Shown: positions 1 through 10,658, numbered from the stretch's first letter. The stretch: 64,000 nt of DNA from Bombyx mori (GCF_030269925.1 NC_085109.1:434001-498000); one strand, 5' to 3'. A program made the numbers and translations. The notes: generated by a model not told the origin, from the sequence alone.

Positions 1-209
1 TAGATGGATGGACGAGCTCACAGCCCACCTGGTGTTAAGTGGTTACTGTAGCCCATAGACATCTATAACGTAAATGCGCCATCCACCTTGAGATTTAAGT
101 TCGAAGGTCTCAAGTATAGTTACAACGGCTGCCCCACTCTTCAAACCGAAACGCATTACTGCTTCACGGCAGAAATAGGTAGGGCGGTGGTACTTAACCG
201 TGCGGACTC
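1..209 (-). repeat. Bm1 SINE, cut by window start
   Basis: Body of the silkworm Bm1 SINE in reverse, from the conserved lower part (gagctcacagcccacctgg) up to the gcacggactca region. The A-tail side is cut off by the window boundary. Confidence 0.9.
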
Positions 210-255
210 AAAAACCTTTTTTACGCTTTACTCATTTTACTGTCCTCTTTTTTTC

Positions 256-345
256 CTACTTATGCTGATAGCCTTGAGAGTCTATTTAAGCTTCACCCTA
301 GCGTGTGTGAGCCACACCCTAGCGTAGGTGAGCTCACAGGGCAGA
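256..345 (-). repeat. Family C retroposon, 3' fragment
   Basis: T-rich start, then cctacttatgctgatagcc and ttgagag, then a short internal duplication of the acaccctagcgt unit before gtgagctcac. It is the 3' end of the recurrent family C in reverse. Confidence 0.7.
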
Positions 346-863
346 AACCGGAAACCGTCCTCGCCATCTTCCTTTCCTCTGCCATTCTGTCTGTCTTTCT
401 TACCGTTTTCTCTCACTCACATCTTAACGATCCGTTCCACACTCTTGTCATACGTTCCGTTTTTGCCAATCCCACATACGGTAGAGTGACATGTGTTATC
501 TGTGCTAGACGCGTAGTAATTAGCGAAGATGGTATCCGACTCACAGCCATTCCTCACTTCGCGCACGCGCTTTGCGACAAGGATGGCGCTACCTCCAGTG
601 ACCGACCCAGAGACCTACTTGAAAGGACGTGTGTAACAGAATTTCTAACCAGGTAGCTCCTTAAAGGTAGCATGTACATATTTAAAATCTAGACCCACGA
701 TTCATATTACATCGAGCCTTTTAAGGACATATTTTGTCTGTGTGGGTTTTCATTATTTCCCTTTATAAAGGACGTGGTCAATATCGTTCATGGATATCAG
801 AAATGCTAAGCGCCCAGCCAAGAAGACAAGCCTACGACGTGGCAGTAAATCAAACAAACTCAC
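346..863. other. Unassigned; expected place for last calpain exon
   Basis: No repeat family recognised. An open plus-strand frame crosses 303-656, but its product resembles nothing I know and it begins inside a repeat. The terminal calpain exon could be here on the minus strand, but no acceptor plus short stop-terminated frame stood out. Confidence 0.4.
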
Positions 864-919
864 CTCTTCCAAAGATATTGGGTTCGATTTTAATTTAGCT
901 TCTAAGCATCGAAACCTTT
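864..919 (-). CDS. Calpain-like gene, penultimate(?) exon
   Basis: 56-base exon, acceptor tttctttttctttcag, donor GAAGAG|GTGAGT. It completes a Glu codon and reads RFRCLEAKLKSNPISLEE. Calpains have LxxxFxxxDxDxxGxIxLxxxxWLxLTMY here, so only a short terminal exon should follow. I searched 1-863 by eye and could not identify it. It may lie beyond the window start. Confidence 0.75.
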
Positions 920-1226
920 CTGAAAGAAAAAGAAATTGTATAGGAATAATAAATTATTATGTCTTTTTAACGCACAATGATTAGTCAAATTCGAACGCAT
1001 TACTGTTGGCAGATAGGATGGTGACATTCACTTAGCAGATTTGCATCAGTCTTAAGATAAAGTTCAGGTGGTTTAAAATTAAAAAATAAGTGCGGACACG
1101 ATATCATAATTTTAATTGCGTAATTGGGCGCAAGAGCTCGCTGTCGGACTAATGCTATGTGTTCATAGAACAACCACATAACGTAACTGCCACCGTCAAT
1201 CTTGAGACATGGGGTTGATAACTTTT

Positions 1227-1845
1227 TATTTTTTTACTGCCCTTGTAGGCAGACGAGCACACGACCCACCTGATGGTAAACGGCTACCGTCGCCCATGGA
1301 CTTCAGCAATGACAGGGGCAGAGCTAAGCCACTGCCTACCGCTTAGTACTCTCCACAAGCCTCGTTTGAAGAAGGACAAGTCATAGCACTCGGCAAACAC
1401 CGTGGAGGGGAGCTTATTCCATAGCCGGATGGTACGTGGCAAAAATACCTCTGGAAACGCACTGTGGATGACCGCAGTGGCTCCAGGTAGTATGGATGAA
1501 CTCTACTCCAGTAGCGTGCGGTGCGATAGTAAAAACGAGATGATGGAAACTTCTCAAATAATTTCTCAGAGCACTCCCCATGGAACATACGGTACAAAAT
1601 GCAGAAAGAAGCGAACTGTGTTGTATAATGGTTTTCCCAGCTTACAACACGCCAGGCACGACTGCTTCGCAACAAAGATAGGCAGGATAGTGGTAGCCAC
1701 CCGTGCAGGCTCACGAGCTGCCCGCCCCACTTCCAATACATGCAGCGTGTTGGTCGTTGTGGGGTGTGACGCTTAGAGAACGCTGCTGTCCATTCTCTGG
1801 TGCATCGCTCAGTCTCACGGGAAGAGACGGCATGGGGCTGCTCAA
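1227..1845 (-). pseudogene. Family B LINE (Jockey-like) 3' end with RT C-terminus, frameshifted
   Basis: Reverse-oriented LINE tail: T-run, 3' UTR (cccttgtaggcagacgagc) and the last part of the reverse transcriptase ORF. The minus-strand frame 1343-1852 reads FCILYRMFHGECSEKLFE and YYLEPLRSSTVRFQRYF, then shifts out of the frame seen in the better copy at 10817-11250 (RTIRLWNELPSTVF). It is 5' truncated and dead. Confidence 0.85.
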
Positions 1846-1986
1846 AGCCCACACAGTACAGCCAAGTGCGTATTTATCTCCTAGCGCCTCTTGCATAATG
1901 GTAAATTCCATTAATACTATTTTAACCATTTGACTGTTGGAAGGACTCTTAGTCCGGTTGTAGGGTAGTAGGGGCAGAGGACTCAC

Positions 1987-2163
1987 CATGTGCTAAATGT
2001 AGTTTGGCCAAGGCTATAAGGTAGGCATCCAAAGATATTGTGTTCTTTTTGGCGAAGCGCATCACCAGACACTCCAGCACCTTGTTGGAGGCCGCCACCC
2101 CCGCCGCCCACAGCAGCGCCCGCAGCCGGTACGAGGAGGCAGCGCTGCAGCTCGGCGCTAACC
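1987..2163 (-). CDS. Calpain-like gene, degenerate EF-hand 3-4 exon
   Basis: 177-base exon, acceptor agtctccggccag, donor CATG|GTGAGT. It reads SSYRLRALLWAAGVAASNKV then LECLVMRFAKKNTISLDAYL and IALAKLHLAH. This aligns with calpain SxYEMRxALxxAGFxLNNxL and IVxRFADxxLxIDFDNFVxCLVRLE. The EF-hand 3 loop (TGLAPSCSAAS) has no acidic ligands. Phases 1 and 1 agree with both neighbours. Confidence 0.82.
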
Positions 2164-2261
2164 CTGGCCGGAGACTTGGCACGTTTAGGTATGGGAATAC
2201 GTTACTGTCAACTAACCAAGAACCTGGTTGACAATTCTTTCCGAGGGATAGTGTGAATCTT

Positions 2262-2403
2262 ATTGACATCCTCGACGACCCGTCGGTCGTGCGTCCTTGG
2301 AGTAACGCCGCGAGTCTGGTTGTAGTTTTGATCGCGGGAACCCCCATACCCTGACCGGGTTCTGAGCCCGGACGGAAATCGGACGTCGGGTGTGAGAGTG
2401 CAA
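2262..2403 (+). repeat. R1-clade LINE 3' UTR fragment
   Basis: Matches, in the opposite orientation to the window plus strand there, the 3' UTR at 54400-54535 (cgaccgacgggtcgtcgag; cacccgacgtccgat). It lies in the intron between two PEF exons. Confidence 0.65.
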
Positions 2404-2478
2404 GGGGAACCTTATTAATATACTTGAACTTTAAGATATTTGAGATAAGAGGTCGGATCGAACAATGTGAATGGCTAC

Positions 2479-2656
2479 CTGTGTAGGCGGCCCGCCAGGC
2501 CAGCAGGCGCGCTACTAGCGGCGGCCCGTCCCGCGCGCGCGCCCCACCCCGCGCCCCTGCGTCCCGCGCCGCCACCAGCGCGCCGCACGCCGCCCGCGCC
2601 GCGCGCCAACCCCCGCTCGCGCGCCGCACCGCCCCCCGCAGCGCCCGCGCGTCAAC
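2479..2656 (-). CDS. Calpain-like gene, degenerate EF-hand 1-2 exon
   Basis: 178-base exon, acceptor gtggtcccgcag, donor ACAG|GTAGCC. It encodes VDARALRGAVRRA, then ARAACGALVAARDAGARGGA, then VARLLAWRAAYT. This aligns with calpain VDWxELKxIL, CRSMVALMDxDxSGKLG and FxxLWxxIxxWKxxF. The loop that should bind calcium (DxDxSGxLxxxE) reads DAGARGGARARD, so most acidic ligands are gone. The exon is extremely GC-rich (mostly Ala, Arg, Gly codons), unlike everything around it. Confidence 0.82.
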
Positions 2657-2708
2657 CTGCGGGACCACACCGTGGGGTTATAGGATCTTCAACTATACAT
2701 GCACAATT

Positions 2709-2953
2709 TACTGGTGGTAGGACCTCTTGTAAGTCCGCACGGGTAGGTACCACCACCCCGCCTATTTCTGCCGTGAATCAGTAATGCATTTCGGTTTGAA
2801 GGGTGGGGCAGTCGTTGTAACTATACTTGAGACCTTGAACTTATATCTTAAGGTGGGTTAAGGCCCATTTACATTATAGATGTCTATGGGCTCCAGTAAC
2901 CACTTAACACCAGGTGGGCTCGTCCACCAATCTAAGCAATAAAAATAAAAATA
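2709..2953 (+). repeat. Bm1 SINE, headless form
   Basis: Starts exactly at ttactggtggtaggacctc, lacks the tRNA-like head, and ends gcaataaaaataaaaat. Small deletions near the 3' end (gtgggctcgtcc). Confidence 0.92.
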
Positions 2954-3469
2954 TATTTCTAATACTATATATTCATACACTTAAATAAAACGTGACACAA
3001 AGCAACGTGACACAAAGCACCGATTGATAAGATTTTTTTAATTGTAATGTTTTCAGGTCAGGGGAGTGCTTTACCTTTTATCCCAAAAAACCATATTATT
3101 CCCAAGGAAACTACATTGACACAATTCTATCAATCAATACGCGAGCAAAGCCGCGGGTAACAGGTAAGATTATTGTATATTCCGACGTTTCAAATATTCA
3201 ACAGTCTCCATGCTCACGCACGATTAAGGTTCTATTCGTGGACATTTAAAAATTGTGCTAGCTGCCGTCTATTCTTCTATAAAAAATATTTCTAGACTTT
3301 TATGTCCATTTGACACAGAACGAGCTAATAGTACCTTGAGGTCTGGAAGTTTGTTCGATTTGGGGTGTCATCGGTTTCAGGGAAATAAGTAATTAAAATT
3401 AGAAAGAGGTTACTACTACCCTAGCTAGCAATTGTTACGGAAAATAAAGAAGTAGTAGTACCTAGTTCT

Positions 3470-3538
3470 TTTGACGTTCAACAAGTATGTACTTTCATTT
3501 ATGTTGAATATTTTTTTTTGATTTGATTTGATTTGAAG
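3470..3538 (+). repeat. Family M LINE 3' tail with TTTGA-type microsatellite
   Basis: gacgttcaacaagtatgt followed by a repeated tttga microsatellite. The same arrangement recurs at 13485-13657. Typical of insect LINE tails ending in a short tandem repeat. Confidence 0.55.
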
Positions 3539-3559
3539 TACGTAATGACCAAAACTTAC

Positions 3560-3613
3560 TTCTTCGATGTCCTTTTTTCCAAACAGATTAGTGATCGCCA
3601 TCTGCAGCTCCGG
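3560..3613 (-). CDS. Calpain-like gene, PEF entry exon
   Basis: 54-base micro-exon, acceptor tttatcatttcag, donor GAA|GTAAGT, reading PELQMAITNLFGKKDIEE. Both boundaries are phase 0. Followed by the next exon it gives KKDIEE-VDARALR, which fits the calpain GxDMEVDxxELxxIL entry into EF-hand 1. It lies between two repeat-rich introns. Confidence 0.8.
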
Positions 3614-3755
3614 CTGAAATGATAAACGGTTCATTTTTATGTATTAGCGTTGGATATAGCACAAAAAAAAGATGTCACTAGGTACCTAAAAACTACTCAG
3701 GAGCTACATGGTGTAAAGCGGTTAGCAGAGTCCAGACAGCACAACGTAAGGCTAC

Positions 3756-4144
3756 CTGTCCACCGGAGCGGAGAAACGGAGAAATATTAACCAATAAGAT
3801 TGCACAAAATCATTTTGCAATCTTATCATTTTCACTGGTGGTAGGACCTCTTATGAGTCCGCACGGGTAGGTACCACCACCCCGCCTGCTTCTGCCGTGA
3901 AGCAGTAATGCGTTTCGGTTTGAAGGGTGGGGCAGCCGTTGTAACTATACTGAGACCTTAGAACTTATATCTCAAGGTGGGTGGCGCATTTACGTTGTAG
4001 ATGTCTATGGGCTCCAGTAACCACTTAACAACAGGTGGGCTGAGAGCTCCTCCACCCATTTAAGCAATAAAAAAATGTGCAATCTTATTGGTTAATATTT
4101 CTACGTTTCTCCTCTCCGCTGCCTCGCTCCGCTCCGGTGGACAG
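3756..4144. mobile_element. Foldback/MITE-like element interrupted by Bm1
   Basis: The left arm (3756-3826) starts ctgtccaccggagcggag and runs to ccaataagattgca. The right arm (4078-4144) is its inverse, ending gctccggtggacag. Taking out the Bm1 insert and one copy of its target duplication leaves a nearly perfect palindrome around caaaatcatttt. The superfamily is unclear because no flanking target duplication of the arms could be fixed. Confidence 0.8.
3829..4077 (+). repeat. Bm1 SINE inside the foldback element
   Basis: Headless Bm1 starting cactggtggtagg and ending in an A-tail. An 11-bp direct repeat tgcaatcttat flanks it (3816-3826 and 4078-4088), a clean retroposition target duplication. 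Confidence 0.93.
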
Positions 4145-4342
4145 ACACCCTAATGCCCCTACTCAGCTTAAGACATGAGGGCAAAGTCCCAATTTATTTG
4201 TACAGTGGTTTTTGCACCTTTTGAACCTGAATAACGTAAATATTAACCGAAGTAATTGTCTCTCCCCGCGTCTAGAGGTACGGCACGCGATATATCGACC
4301 ACTCATGGCTGTACTACTAAAACAATAATCAAACTATAATAC

Positions 4343-4415
4343 CGATGTACTTTGGTCGTCGTCCAGAAACTCGGCTCCGATGTTTGGAATGATCAGATTA
4401 TCATCGTTGACTTCC
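4343..4415 (-). CDS. Calpain-like gene, domain III to PEF linker exon
   Basis: Acceptor tattttcag, then EVNDDNLIIPNIGAEFLDDD ending QSTS. The inferred donor is ACATCG|GTATTA, a weak 5' splice site. It is preferred because it leaves phase 0 and the next exons (3560, 2479) start in phase 0 and encode the PEF domain. If it is not used, translation continues two codons and stops at TAG (complement of 4334-4336), giving a protein without a PEF domain. Confidence 0.8.
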
Positions 4416-4542
4416 CTGAAAATATGAAAACCCAACATTGAAACCTTGGAAAGGTAACATAAATAGAAAATACAACAAGGCAATCATTAAGATTTCTGTG
4501 CAGAAATCCTGCTAGTTTCCATTATTTATAGAAGCAACTTAC

Positions 4543-4906
4543 CACACATCGGTCTGTTCGTCAGTAAATATGCGCAGTAGGAAAGCAGCTTCTGTGTGCG
4601 GACGCCTCGTATGTGGCACAACTAAATACTGCCCGGCAGGTAGCGTGAAGAACGTAGCTACTTCGCGCGCCCTGCTCTCGTGTGTGACGTCCAAAGCCCT
4701 CAAGCCAGCCAGAGCCCTCAGAGCTCCCCTCCGCGGTCCCCCTCCTGCAGGGATCTCGTACACAGCGAACCCTATTGCCCGTAATTTCCCCGCCTTGTTG
4801 GTCCCATACTGCTGGGTCACGGAGACTACTACGTGACATTTCCTCGCGCCTCCGGTTTCCGTGCGAGGTATTTGTACGTGGAATTGTGGATTTGTGCTTG
4901 TAGTTT
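4543..4906 (-). CDS. Calpain-like gene, domain III (C2-like) exon
   Basis: 364-base exon, acceptor ttttctcttcacag, donor GTGTG|GTAAGT. It opens TTSTNPQFHVQIP and continues KCHVVVSVTQQYG, AIGFAVYEIP, REVATFFTLPAGQYLVVP and AAFLLRIFTDEQTDVW. These are the signature strands of calpain domain III: NPQF, CxVxVSLMQ, IGFxIY, RExxxRFxLPPGEYVIVPST, GDFLLRxFTE. The middle holds an Ala/Arg/Gly-rich insert. Domain III usually couples calcium or membrane binding to the core. The exon is GC-rich against its AT-rich introns. Confidence 0.95.
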
Positions 4907-5076
4907 CTGTGAAGAGAAAATTTATATTTTTTTTAATATGAAAATTTTATTTATTTCATTAGGCATTTTCGTGTGCCTTCAAATATTATTATTAAGAATT
5001 ACAATTGATTTGAAACAGAAGTTCTCTCTTAAAAGGAATCAACAAGAAACTCGGACAGTTATAAAGTACTACTTAC

Positions 5077-5249
5077 CGATGCAAGAGGGCGGTCCTCCAG
5101 CGTTGTATCCTCGTCTCCATCTACGTCTAGCAAGCACAGCCCGCCATGGTCGCTTACCATGTAACGCAGGCTCTACCAGCCAATCGTCCGGCCCCACGTG
5201 TACCAGGACCAGTGTTGTGAAGGCCCGGGCGAAGTCTGGGAACGACATC
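5077..5249 (-). CDS. Calpain-like gene, end of PC2 and start of domain III
   Basis: 173-base exon, acceptor ttgcattccag, donor ATCG|GTAAGT. It encodes MSFPDFARAFTTLVLVHVGP and a W-rich piece ending RRWRRGYNAGGPPSCI. This matches the calpain WMSFxDFxxxFTxLEICN and W...G.TAGGCRN blocks that bridge protease and C2-like domain. Phases 2 and 1 join it correctly to both neighbours. Confidence 0.93.
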
Positions 5250-6321
5250 CTGGAATGCAATTGTTGCTCTACAGTCTAATGGTTTCATCAGGCGATGGTG
5301 GATGGTGATTGTGGATGGATACCAAATCACAGATTCACCACAACAATATAGCAATTTAAGATCCCGCCACCAAAAGGCGGCTTTACCGACAACTGACTAA
5401 TCGTTACGACGCAGTTCTCGCATGCTGCAGACCATGGGCCGCTATAATGGACTGCATAAATTCTGAGTGAAATTAATTCCGAGCGAGGCGTCTGCCGTCC
5501 GCGTCGTTATTATTCTTTCAAAAACCGTCGCTCGCGCTCTGGCGCTGCGGTCCAGTTTGGCGTGGTACATTTGGAATGAAACGATAAGATAATTGCACGT
5601 GTCCTTTAGAAGTATTTACGAGTGTCCAGTTACAGTCCGAGGGCGAGCCTCTCGTATTTATCAGCACAAACGTGCCTCGGCTTTGACTTATGACGTGGAA
5701 ACTATGAATATTTTATTTAGTGACTTGGCACAAATGAAATGTGTCTAAATGTTCGAAGGTTCGATCGTGGGCAGGTGCACAACACTCGCATCTCTGGGTT
5801 GTTGCTTTGAGACGGGACAGGAGAGGTCAATAATTGCTTTATATAAAAAAAAATCAAAAACTGTCAGGTTGTACTGTAATCATACGTTGGTCCCTGTGGA
5901 CTAAATTGAGAATTTAGTTCTGTTTATGATGTACTTACAACACACACAAAATAATAGTTAAGTGATATTGATCGGAGTCAATGCACATTGCTGCATCAGA
6001 GCTAGATCACGAGTGCATCTAAATTCCTGCACCAGAGTGAAGGCCACATCGTAAATCTCGGACCGCTTACCAGTTATCTAAAGATACGTCAGTCACTACG
6101 GTCGTGTGTCGGTATATCAGACACACACTTAATAGTCACTTAATGACATCACTTACAAGCGAGGATAAAATCGAATGTTTTATATGTATGTACCTAGTTA
6201 TGTGTAAGTGTTTCGAGGATGTTGGACCCATGGGATGGTGAGTGGTCACAGCCGCTGCCACAGCTAATACTTAATTAGGTTTTGTCTTCTGCATTCTGTT
6301 AGTCTGAGTTTTTACTAACGT
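5250..6321. other. Intron, nothing recognised
   Basis: AT-rich sequence with no convincing exon or repeat family on either strand. Confidence 0.5.
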
Positions 6322-6400
6322 TGAGTTTACAGTCCACCTGGTTTTAAGTGTTTACCGTTAACGTCACAACGTGAGTACCATCGCCAACTTCTGCAGACAA
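6322..6400 (-). repeat. Very degenerate Bm1-like fragment
   Basis: agtccacctggttttaagtg and a following accgtt...cacaacgt stretch recall the lower part of Bm1 in reverse, with many changes. Confidence 0.4.
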
Positions 6401-6439
6401 AATCTGCGCCTGAGTGGTATAAAACGGAATCGCTTTACG

Positions 6440-6726
6440 CCGAATCCCTCTGATCCACTCTCGGTGCTTTTAGGACCCTCAAGCACCGTCTTCCGGTCAA
6501 AAATTTGGCGAACGAACTAACCCATAGATACAACCCACTGAGTTTCTTGTAGGATCTTCACGGTGGGTTACGATTCCGATCCGGTGATAGATTCTGGAAA
6601 GCACTGCTCTTGCTAAGGCTAGTGTTAGCAAATTATCTCGAGTTGAGCCCGTGAGTTCACCTATCCGTCTGTGCGTAGCTAGAATAGCCTCTTAGACTAC
6701 CAGCTCATATGTAGAGAGAAAAAAAG
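6440..6726 (+). repeat. Family C retroposon, divergent copy
   Basis: Contains cccactgagtttcttgtag, gattccgatccggtg, gcactgctcttgctaag and gagcccgtgagttcacc, ending in an A-rich tail. More diverged than most copies, hence older. Confidence 0.8.
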
Positions 6727-7077
6727 AAAAGCCCTATTTCCATCGGTCTTAACTTAAAAATAAATAAGCAAAACCAGAACAAACCATACTAGTACCTGCG
6801 GAACGCCATACATATTTATTGACAGGCTCCAGTGACATGGCATCTCATTCTGTGCGTCTCGCTCATATTTATATGATACATTATCTCACCGAGAGTCGTG
6901 GTAATGGACGAAACGTGCCCATAATAAAGTAGAAGGGAGATTGTGGCTTATAGTTTGTGAATGCTTGTGTTTTTTATTTTGCTTATTTGAGCCGAGTGGG
7001 ACCTCCATGTTAGACGGATTTTTATTATGTCACCAGCAAATGCTGTTTGGTGCAGTACGCTGTTATAATGCTCGGAT

Positions 7078-7150
7078 AACGCTGCTGTCCATTCTTCGAA
7101 GTCGTCTCTAAGTCACTTGTACAGCTCTCCTGAGAGGGATGGAGCATTGC
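7078..7150 (-). repeat. Family B LINE fragment
   Basis: aacgctgctgtccattct...tctaagtcac...gagagggatgg parallels 1783-1845, the upstream part of the family B fragment there. The flanking intervals 6727-7077 and 7151-7847 show nothing else I recognise. Confidence 0.5.
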
Positions 7151-7847
7151 TACTATAGGCCACCACACCGGATACTGTAGCTTAAAGACTGGGACAATAC
7201 CAATTTCACCTCATGTTTCGGGATGGGTGACTGGATAACTGCTAATCTAACTGGGTTAGGACCAGGTGAGAGGGGAACCCATCTGCCTTTATTATGCAAA
7301 AACAACTAGCAGTATTAAGTCCATTAAAAACAATAAATACTCAAAAGAAGAAAGCTGTTAAAAGATTATCTTTAACAATATTTCGGTTAAATCTTATTAG
7401 CATCTCCAGATTATTTGTGACTAGAAGTTTTCGGTGCCAATATATTGTATTGCAGCTTTAAAAAGTACGTACAAATGTTTTCGACGATTCTTAATTTTTT
7501 GTAATACAGGCCTGTAACGACATCAATTTGTCTAGATGTATGGTGAGCGTAGGTGAGTAATGAGAGCGTGGGAACGCCGCGCCCACGCTGCACCTACCTC
7601 CGAAACAACGCAGTATACTAAACTTACAAACAGACAAGCTGTACGGGATCTTTAGATTCAGTTTTCGAAGCAGATGAGAACACAAGCCAAAACAATACTT
7701 GAGAATCACAAGGCCGGATCTTTTTCGCTAAGAATGCCCTTATGGTACGTGATAGTTGTCACACAATCAAGCCGCTGCCAACTAAGATTATATTTTGATG
7801 CAAAGGGCTGAAGAATGAATTAATGTTGCATCGATCAGCTACACAAA

Positions 7848-8142
7848 TCTATATATATACAAAAATTAATTGCTGTTCGTTAGTCTCACTAAAACTCGAG
7901 AACGGCTGGACCGATTTGGCTAATTTTTTTCTTGAATTATTTGTGGAAGTCCAAAGGAAGTTTAAAAGGTAGATAAATATGAAAATGCTCGGAATTTTAT
8001 AAAAATAAAAATTTTGTTTTCCCTTTGATCTGTCCCCGTCGGGCGGATTCCTTTTGTTTGGTTTTTAGTTTATTTTATACAAAAGTTTAGGTATTTTATT
8101 TATCGATTGAGGCACTACGAAGTCTGCCAGTCAGCAATAAAA
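7848..8142 (-). repeat. Family E short interspersed element
   Basis: Reverse copy of a roughly 290-bp element: sense start ctgg-cagacttcgtagtgcc, middle with ttttgtataaaataaac, end gagactaacgaacagcaatt then a TATATA tract. Other copies at 34508, 51235 and 61208. Confidence 0.8.
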
Positions 8143-8545
8143 TACAACTATTGACTAAAGTGAAACATCGTTAAGTCCTCTGCACTGTGGCTCTAATGCT
8201 CTTCACTCAAACGCAGAGCATAATGACTCGAGAGAGCACTGCTACACTTAATCAGGGCTGCGGTCACATATAAATATAAATTATTTGTCGAATAAATAAT
8301 CGATAAAAAATTGTTAGTACACTCTTTAAAGTCATACAAATAACCAATCGCATAAAAACGGATTGAGAAACATTTAGTGTTGTTACAAAGTTATTGTTTT
8401 ATGATATTTCATTAGATTAATCTGATAGTGGATATGTCGATTCAATGAGCACCTATGTCGTTGTGTCTGCGGACGTGAGCTAACTGTAGACCAACGACCG
8501 GAAAGGTTTCCTGGCAGGCACAAGTGTCTAGGTGGTGTCTTCTTA

Positions 8546-8796
8546 CTGGTGGTAGGACCTCTTGTGAGTCCGCGCGGATAGGTACCACTACCCTGCCTAT
8601 TTCTGTCGTGAAGCAGTAATGCGTTTCGGTTTGAAACGTGGGGCAGCCGTTGTAATTATACTTGAGACCTTAGAACTTATATCTCAAGGTGAGTGGCGCA
8701 TTTACGTTGTGGATGTCTATGGGTTCCAGTAACCACTTAAGACCAGGTGGTCTGTGAGCTCGTCCACCCAATAAGCAATAAAAAAAAGTGGGCAAA
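8546..8796 (+). repeat. Bm1 SINE, headless form
   Basis: Begins at ttactggtggtagg with no tRNA-like head; A-tail at 8782-8792. The flanks 8143-8545 and 8797-9248 hold nothing recognised. Confidence 0.92.
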
Positions 8797-9248
8797 GTGC
8801 CTCCGATCCACCCTTTGACTCTTTTCTAAATTACACTTTTGCCCTTAATGTTTTCCTATATTGTACTAGCTACATATTACACGCATGATCAATAAAGAAG
8901 TCGGTTAGTTTTTCTAGTGTTTATAAAAAAAACTAACTTCTTCGCGACACCCCTGCGCCGAGGACGAACATACAGACACGTTTTCAATTTCATTTCTCTA
9001 ATACGAATTTCTGATCTTACATTCGTCTGTAAATTGAAATCACGTAAAAAATATTGTTCATTACAGAATGTTAGGGGTCATTTGTACATTGAACAAAAAA
9101 TAATAGATTGATTTTGAACCAGATGAGTTACAGGCCCTATCTGGTGTTAAGTGGTTTCCAGAGGCTACGTTACCACACCAAGCTGCCTCCAATGAGGTCG
9201 AAATTTTGATGGCACCCTAATTATCATTACTCTGAACTTATCATTAAA

Positions 9249-9675
9249 ACTAGTGGTCCAGCAGTAATCGAAATTCGACTATAATTAATTGAAATTATAA
9301 GTTTGAACATTATTATGATTCTATTGTCAAATTATATAATCACAGATTTCGTCAAGACTACACTTTAGGCAAATATTAATAAAGACAAACAATATTTAAT
9401 CTATTCTCAATTTGACCACAGACTATAAGCAATAAGAAAAGTTTGACAATAAACAAATGATATGCATGCGTGTGTGTGTCAAATACATGGTAGTGTGTGT
9501 AATGTTTTATTTATTGATTTATTGCATATTTTATGCATATTTTTTAAAAAATATGAGCATTCTGCACTTCTTCTCTATATTATCTATAAGTGTGGGATTT
9601 TTCATACTGCTCCGTCCGCGCAATTTTCGTAAAAAGGGGTACAAAGTTTTTGCTTCACGTATTAATATAATTAAA
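9249..9675 (+). repeat. Family D element
   Basis: Starts actagtggtccagcagtaat with the subterminal palindrome tcgaaattcga and ends cgtaaaaaggggtacaaagt then ttcacgtattaatata. Internal tgtgtgtgtgtcaaatacat. Further copies at 35449, 50221, 56893 and 63632. It has no coding potential. Confidence 0.8.
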
Positions 9676-10407
9676 GTACTCATTTAAAGATTATGTATAC
9701 ATGTTGGTATTGGTACGTATGATGTCCACGTGTGGTCTCTACCGCGCCAGCTCCTCTGTCGTAGATCCACAACCAGAGCACGAGCGTAACTTAACTGTTC
9801 ACCAGACAGTTCTCACATAATTACATGTTATTATTCACCGTTAATTACTGTATTCAATTACTGTAAATACACTGCGATGATTTATTTGTCGTTTACGCTT
9901 GCTAACAGATTTTTTTTGTTTAAAACAGTACAGTTTAAATGTTGAGTAGGGGTTCCCGTGGTGTCTAGAATTGAATACGCAAAATAATGTGGTGAAAGCT
10001 GACACTTTTATATTGCCTATTTCTCATGTAATAGGCACGTGTAGAAGATGGGGAGATTTGATATCGGATGAACAGTGAACTCAACATCTTTTATGCTGCC
10101 TCCATGATAGAATTTGAACTTTAACTTTAGTTTCTTAAACAACAGCACCGGACCCAGCTATAACTTAATTATGTTATTATTTTTAACCTACAGTGATTAA
10201 GTAAGGATGTAACGCGATTTTGTCATCATAAAATACGGTAATTAATATAAGGTAGTAATAGTGCACTGAAGGTAAGATTTAGAAGTTATACCATGGTAAC
10301 ATAACGCAAACATATTATTATTCTTTATTTTTTACATATATACATCTAGCGATGAGAAGTAGCTCTATCATGTTGTATCATGATCCTGTCTATGAGATTT
10401 TGCTTAC
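9676..10407. other. Intron, nothing recognised
   Basis: AT-rich; no exon signal or repeat match noticed between family D and the PC2 exon. Confidence 0.5.
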
Positions 10408-10658
10408 CAGAAGTCCCCAGGTCGGTCAGCGCGTCGCGCCAACAAGTCTCTGTCTGCCTCTGCAAGAGCCCTCCATTCAGCACTGCCCCTAGCCCAGGGT
10501 CCTGCCCACTCTCCAAGTCCACTGACAGCTCTCACTCTCACGAGTGCTCCTTCTCCATCAGCGGTGTTGGCACTTCGAACCCTGGCCAGTCCTGTCACGC
10601 AATACGCTTGACCTGATATCAAGCCGTTGCGGAGACGTCGCCAGCCACTTTCTTTTTC
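10408..10658 (-). CDS. Calpain-like gene, PC2 exon with lost catalytic His and Asn
   Basis: 251-base exon, acceptor cttcggatcacag, donor TTCTG|GTAAGC. It contains NGLISGQAYCVTG, where active calpains have GLVKGHAYSVTG with the catalytic His; the codon here is CAA (Gln). Further on, VRVRAVSGLGEW replaces the usual LVRLRNPWGEVEW, so the catalytic Asn aligns with Ala and the Pro-Trp that follows is Val-Ser. The rest is calpain-like (GPWARGSAEW, then RPGDFW aligning with DDGEFW). Phase 0 in, phase 2 out, splitting a Trp codon that the next exon completes. With two of three catalytic residues gone, proteolysis is not expected. Confidence 0.93.

Noticed and set aside
303..656. 117-codon plus frame as a gene
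   Set aside because: Begins inside a family C fragment, no promoter or splice context, no recognisable domain.
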